Source: an uncultured Collinsella sp.
GTDB taxonomy: Bacteria > Actinomycetota > Coriobacteriia > Coriobacteriales > Coriobacteriaceae
Length of the DNA: 46,790 nucleotides
Reading direction: 5' to 3'
Assembly: GCA_958403395.1 (NCBI GenBank)
Contig: CATXXF010000012.1
Coordinates: forward strand, 1-46,790
The notes under the pieces are model-generated. The model ran no database searches, was not told the DNA's origin, and saw only the letters and a list, made by a program, of their open reading frames with translations. Positions 44,729 through 46,790 of the stretch are shown in pieces (the stretch's first letter is position 1; the number at the start of each line of letters is the position of its first letter). The translations under genes and the position numbers were made by a program.

Positions 44729-46087
44729 ATGGTAGCACCCGAGCAGCTGTTCAACGTCCGTGAGCGCAAGCGTTTTGAGCGCCACGACATTTGGGAGCGC
44801 ATCACCGAGAACGGCACGATTTCCGCCGCCGTCATGGTCTTCGCCGCCATCGCCGCCGTCATTTGCGCCAACACCGATGCCTACGAGGCCATCCATCACT
44901 TTTTGGAGACCCCGCTGTATGTGGGTCTGGGCAACCTTACGGCCGGTCTCACCGTTGAGCTTTTCGTCAACGACTTCCTCATGGCGATCTTCTTTTTGTT
45001 GGTGGGCATTGAGCTTAAGTACGAGATGACAGTTGGCGAGCTCAAGAACCCGCGCCAGGCTATGCTTCCCATGCTGGCGGCCGTGGGCGGCGTCGTCGTT
45101 CCCGCCTGCATCTATCTGATCTTTAACCATGCCGGCGCGCACAACGGCTGGGCCATTCCCATGGCAACCGATATTGCCTTTGCGCTGGGCGTGCTGTCGC
45201 TTTTGGGCAACCGCGTGCCCAACGGCGTGCGCGTGTTCTTCTCGACGCTCGCCATCGCCGACGACCTCATCTCCATCGCCGCCATCGCCATCTTCTACGG
45301 TCAGAGCCCCAATCCGTTTTGGTTGGGCGCCGCCGCGCTTGTGACCTGTGCGCTCGTGTGGCTCAACAAGACGCAGCATTACCGCCTTGCCCCGTATTCG
45401 GTACTGGGCCTGCTGTTGTGGTTCTGCATGTTCAAGAGCGGCGTGCACGCTACGCTTGCTGGCGTCATCCTGGCCTTCACCATCCCGGCCAAGTGCGGTG
45501 TTAAGCTTGATAGCCTCACCGATTGGCTGGGCGAGTGCTTGCCGCTGCTCGATGACCGCTACGACGACGAGGCGCACATCCTGGGCCAGCATGACTTTAC
45601 CGTCTCGACCACCAAAGTCGAGCGCGTCATGCACCGCGTGACCCCGCCGCTCATCCGCATGGAGCGCCTGATCTCCACGCCGGTCAACTTTGTGATCCTG
45701 CCGATCTTTGCGTTCGTCAACGCACAGGTTCGCCTAGTGGGCGTGGACATGAGCACGCTGCTCACCGACCCGGTGACGCTCGGCGTGTACTTTGGCATGC
45801 TGCTGGGTAAGCCGATCGGTATCTTTGGCATGACGTTCGCCTTGGTCAAGCTCAAGGCCTGCGAGCTGCCGCACAATGTCAACTGGCATATGATTGCCGG
45901 CGTGGGCATTCTGGGCGGTATCGGCTTTACCATGTCGATTCTCATCAGCGGCCTCGCCTTCCCGACGGCCCAGTTTGAGGTTCTGGCTGCCAAGGCCGCT
46001 ATTCTCGCCGGCTCTGTCACCGCGGCCGTACTTGGCATGATCTACATGAGTGTGATCTGCAAGCACCCCGCGCCCAAGAACGAGTAG
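44729..46087 (+). CDS. nhaA: Na+/H+ antiporter NhaA
   Basis: 452 residues, longer than E. coli NhaA (388) through extended ends and a loop near 260-300. The conserved unwound TM4 segment is MATDIAFALGVLSLLGNRVPNGVRVFFSTLAIADDLISIAAIAI read in parts: ATDIAFALGVLSL near 147-159 and LAIADDLISI near 174-183, which holds the two essential aspartates. Late helices with GKPIGIFG and GGIGFTMSILISGLAF complete the family pattern. It exchanges internal Na+ for external H+. GAAAGGAG precedes the ATG. Expression may be tuned by the leader hairpin at 44660. Confidence 0.95.
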   Translation: MVAPEQLFNVRERKRFERHDIWERITENGTISAAVMVFAAIAAVICANTDAYEAIHHFLETPLYVGLGNLTAGLTVELFVNDFLMAIFFLLVGIELKYEMTVGELKNPRQAMLPMLAAVGGVVVPACIYLIFNHAGAHNGWAIPMATDIAFALGVLSLLGNRVPNGVRVFFSTLAIADDLISIAAIAIFYGQSPNPFWLGAAALVTCALVWLNKTQHYRLAPYSVLGLLLWFCMFKSGVHATLAGVILAFTIPAKCGVKLDSLTDWLGECLPLLDDRYDDEAHILGQHDFTVSTTKVERVMHRVTPPLIRMERLISTPVNFVILPIFAFVNAQVRLVGVDMSTLLTDPVTLGVYFGMLLGKPIGIFGMTFALVKLKACELPHNVNWHMIAGVGILGGIGFTMSILISGLAFPTAQFEVLAAKAAILAGSVTAAVLGMIYMSVICKHPAPKNE

Positions 46088-46179
46088 GCGCGTAGAAACA
46101 GACGCCAGAGCCTGCTCGAGCGCGTGTAAAACGCGGTTTTGAGTGGTACTTGCCACCTGCCGGACACCCAGTGGCCAAA

Positions 46180-46220
46180 AAACGCCGTTTGTGAGTACTG
46201 TCACAAACGGCGTTTCATTT
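46180..46220 (+). terminator. 15-bp terminator after nhaA
   Basis: AAACGCCGTTTGTGA (46180-46194) pairs perfectly with TCACAAACGGCGTTT (46201-46215), followed by CATTTT. Confidence 0.88.
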
Positions 46221-46317
46221 TAGGCGCGAAAAATAATGTACAAATCTATTCTGTCTGTGCATTAACGATTGCGTGGCTGGACGAAAGATGCTGATGCATC
46301 CTTCCAAAACCGGACAC

Positions 46318-46342
46318 AAAAGGCCAAGACTGGCCTTTTTAA
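46318..46342. terminator. Bidirectional terminator AAAAGGCCA/TGGCCTTTT
   Basis: The stem 46318-46326 / 46331-46339 has A and T runs on both sides, giving U-tails on both strands. On the minus strand it lies about 80 bases beyond the small gene at 46419-46673, so it probably terminates that gene. Confidence 0.75.
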
Positions 46343-46418
46343 TTCAAAATCGCTGTTACTAAAAAAGTAACAGTACTCATATTTGCTATTTTTTGACCAC
46401 AGGCCCCAATGACTAGGT

Positions 46419-46673
46419 TTATTCCACGGTGCCGTAGATGGCGCCCCAGCCGTGGGCGGCCAAGGCGGAGTTGAGCTGGTCGCAAAGTGACTGGCGGTCG
46501 TAATAGCCGGGCGGTAGCAGGTTCACGATTTCCATGAGATCGGGCGCCAGGTCCAAGATTTCGGCCTGTACGATCAGATCCAGGCGGTCGATGGCGTGGC
46601 GGTCGTAAAACAGTCCGTCGACCAGGCGCTGAAGGTCGCCGAATTCCTCGGCCTGGAACGATCCGTACTCCAT
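46419..46673 (-). CDS. Small acidic protein, unknown, 84 aa
   Basis: 84 residues, acidic and amphipathic: EEFGDLQRLVDGLFYDRHAIDRLDLIV, LDLAPDLMEIVNLLPPGYYD, then SLCDQLNSALAAHGWGAIY. No transmembrane helix or known motif. It has a strong AAGGAGG seven bases before the ATG, host-like codons and a terminator behind it, so it is a real gene. The region 46674-46790 is its promoter side, and no clear -35/-10 pair is visible. Confidence 0.75.
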   Translation of the reverse strand: MEYGSFQAEEFGDLQRLVDGLFYDRHAIDRLDLIVQAEILDLAPDLMEIVNLLPPGYYDRQSLCDQLNSALAAHGWGAIYGTVE

Positions 46674-46790
46674 AGTGCCTCCTTGGGCGCTTCATGCCGG
46701 CATGCGCGGCGATTCGTAATTCATTGCGATGGACTTTGTTAGCGCCGGAATAATTTAGCCAAATATAGTCGGCCGAGATTGACCAATCCC

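Larger units (their letters stand above)
46088..46418. other. 331-base intergenic region with stacked hairpins and MITE-like ends
   Basis: Contains the nhaA terminator (46180-46215), a second hairpin AAAAGGCCA (46318-46326) / TGGCCTTTT (46331-46339), and a third CTGTTAC (46353-46359) / GTAACAG (46367-46373). The repeated boundary TGAGTACTGTCAC (46192-46204) pairs with GTAACAGTACTCA (46367-46379). A GACTAG-family fragment ends it. No gene is visible. Confidence 0.7.

Noticed and set aside
43502..45634. Minus-strand open frame of 710 codons across ppaC and nhaA
   Set aside because: Spans two well-supported genes and a terminator, and has no start context or known motif.

Overview
The window reads as chromosome of a high-GC gut actinomycete of the class Coriobacteriia. 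Collinsella is the best guess, based on gene content, strongly GC-biased codons and the style of the intergenic repeats; no 16S rRNA or marker search was possible. Most of the DNA is housekeeping, broken by two accessory patches (about 16.0-18.0 kb and 22.3-25.1 kb) and many palindromic intergenic repeats.

Layout. 1-1.1 kb: the end of a probable SIS-domain sugar isomerase and a FrlC-like sugar isomerase/epimerase. 1.2-9.2 kb: a complete histidine operon, hisZG(fused)-hisD-hisC-hisB-hisH-hisA-hisF-hisI-hisE, with a PHP-type histidinol-phosphatase convergent at its end, so every step from PRPP+ATP to histidine is encoded here. 10.5-16 kb: a stand-alone LarC C-terminal domain, a YfcE-like phosphodiesterase, MazG, enolase, a DivIC/FtsB-like division protein and Ppx/GppA. 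16-18 kb: an AAA ATPase (DUF4143 type), three 33-bp tandem repeats, an 81-bp direct repeat and tRNA-Leu(UAA). 18-22 kb: a TPR-like membrane protein, an orphan PTS IIB with a VOC protein, an OmpR-type two-component system and a UBA-like membrane protein. 22.3-25.1 kb: an AT-richer island with an HNH nuclease, an AIPR/DGQHR-like protein and structured non-coding DNA. 25.1-30.5 kb: a small membrane protein, a phosphoesterase, GluQRS, a DUF2207 protein and a GNAT. 30.7-40.1 kb: PurH, an unknown protein, a BceRS-like two-component system, a universal stress protein, UppP and PcrA/UvrD helicase. 40.4-46.7 kb: ManA, a GntR/UTRA regulator, a ROK glucokinase, Mn-dependent pyrophosphatase, NhaA and a small unknown protein.

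Working together: the his genes form one translationally coupled unit. ManA, GntR and the ROK kinase form a hexose-phosphate neighbourhood. The HNH and AIPR-like genes are plausible phage-defence cargo. Nearly every gene end carries a strong hairpin, and several of these belong to repeat families. One 20-22-bp-arm palindrome occurs three times with paired base changes that keep the stem intact.

The most interesting items are the HisZ-HisG fusion, the isolated LarC2 domain, the palindromic repeat families, the tRNA-Leu scar, the HNH/AIPR island with its minus-strand leader terminator, and the terminator just ahead of nhaA.
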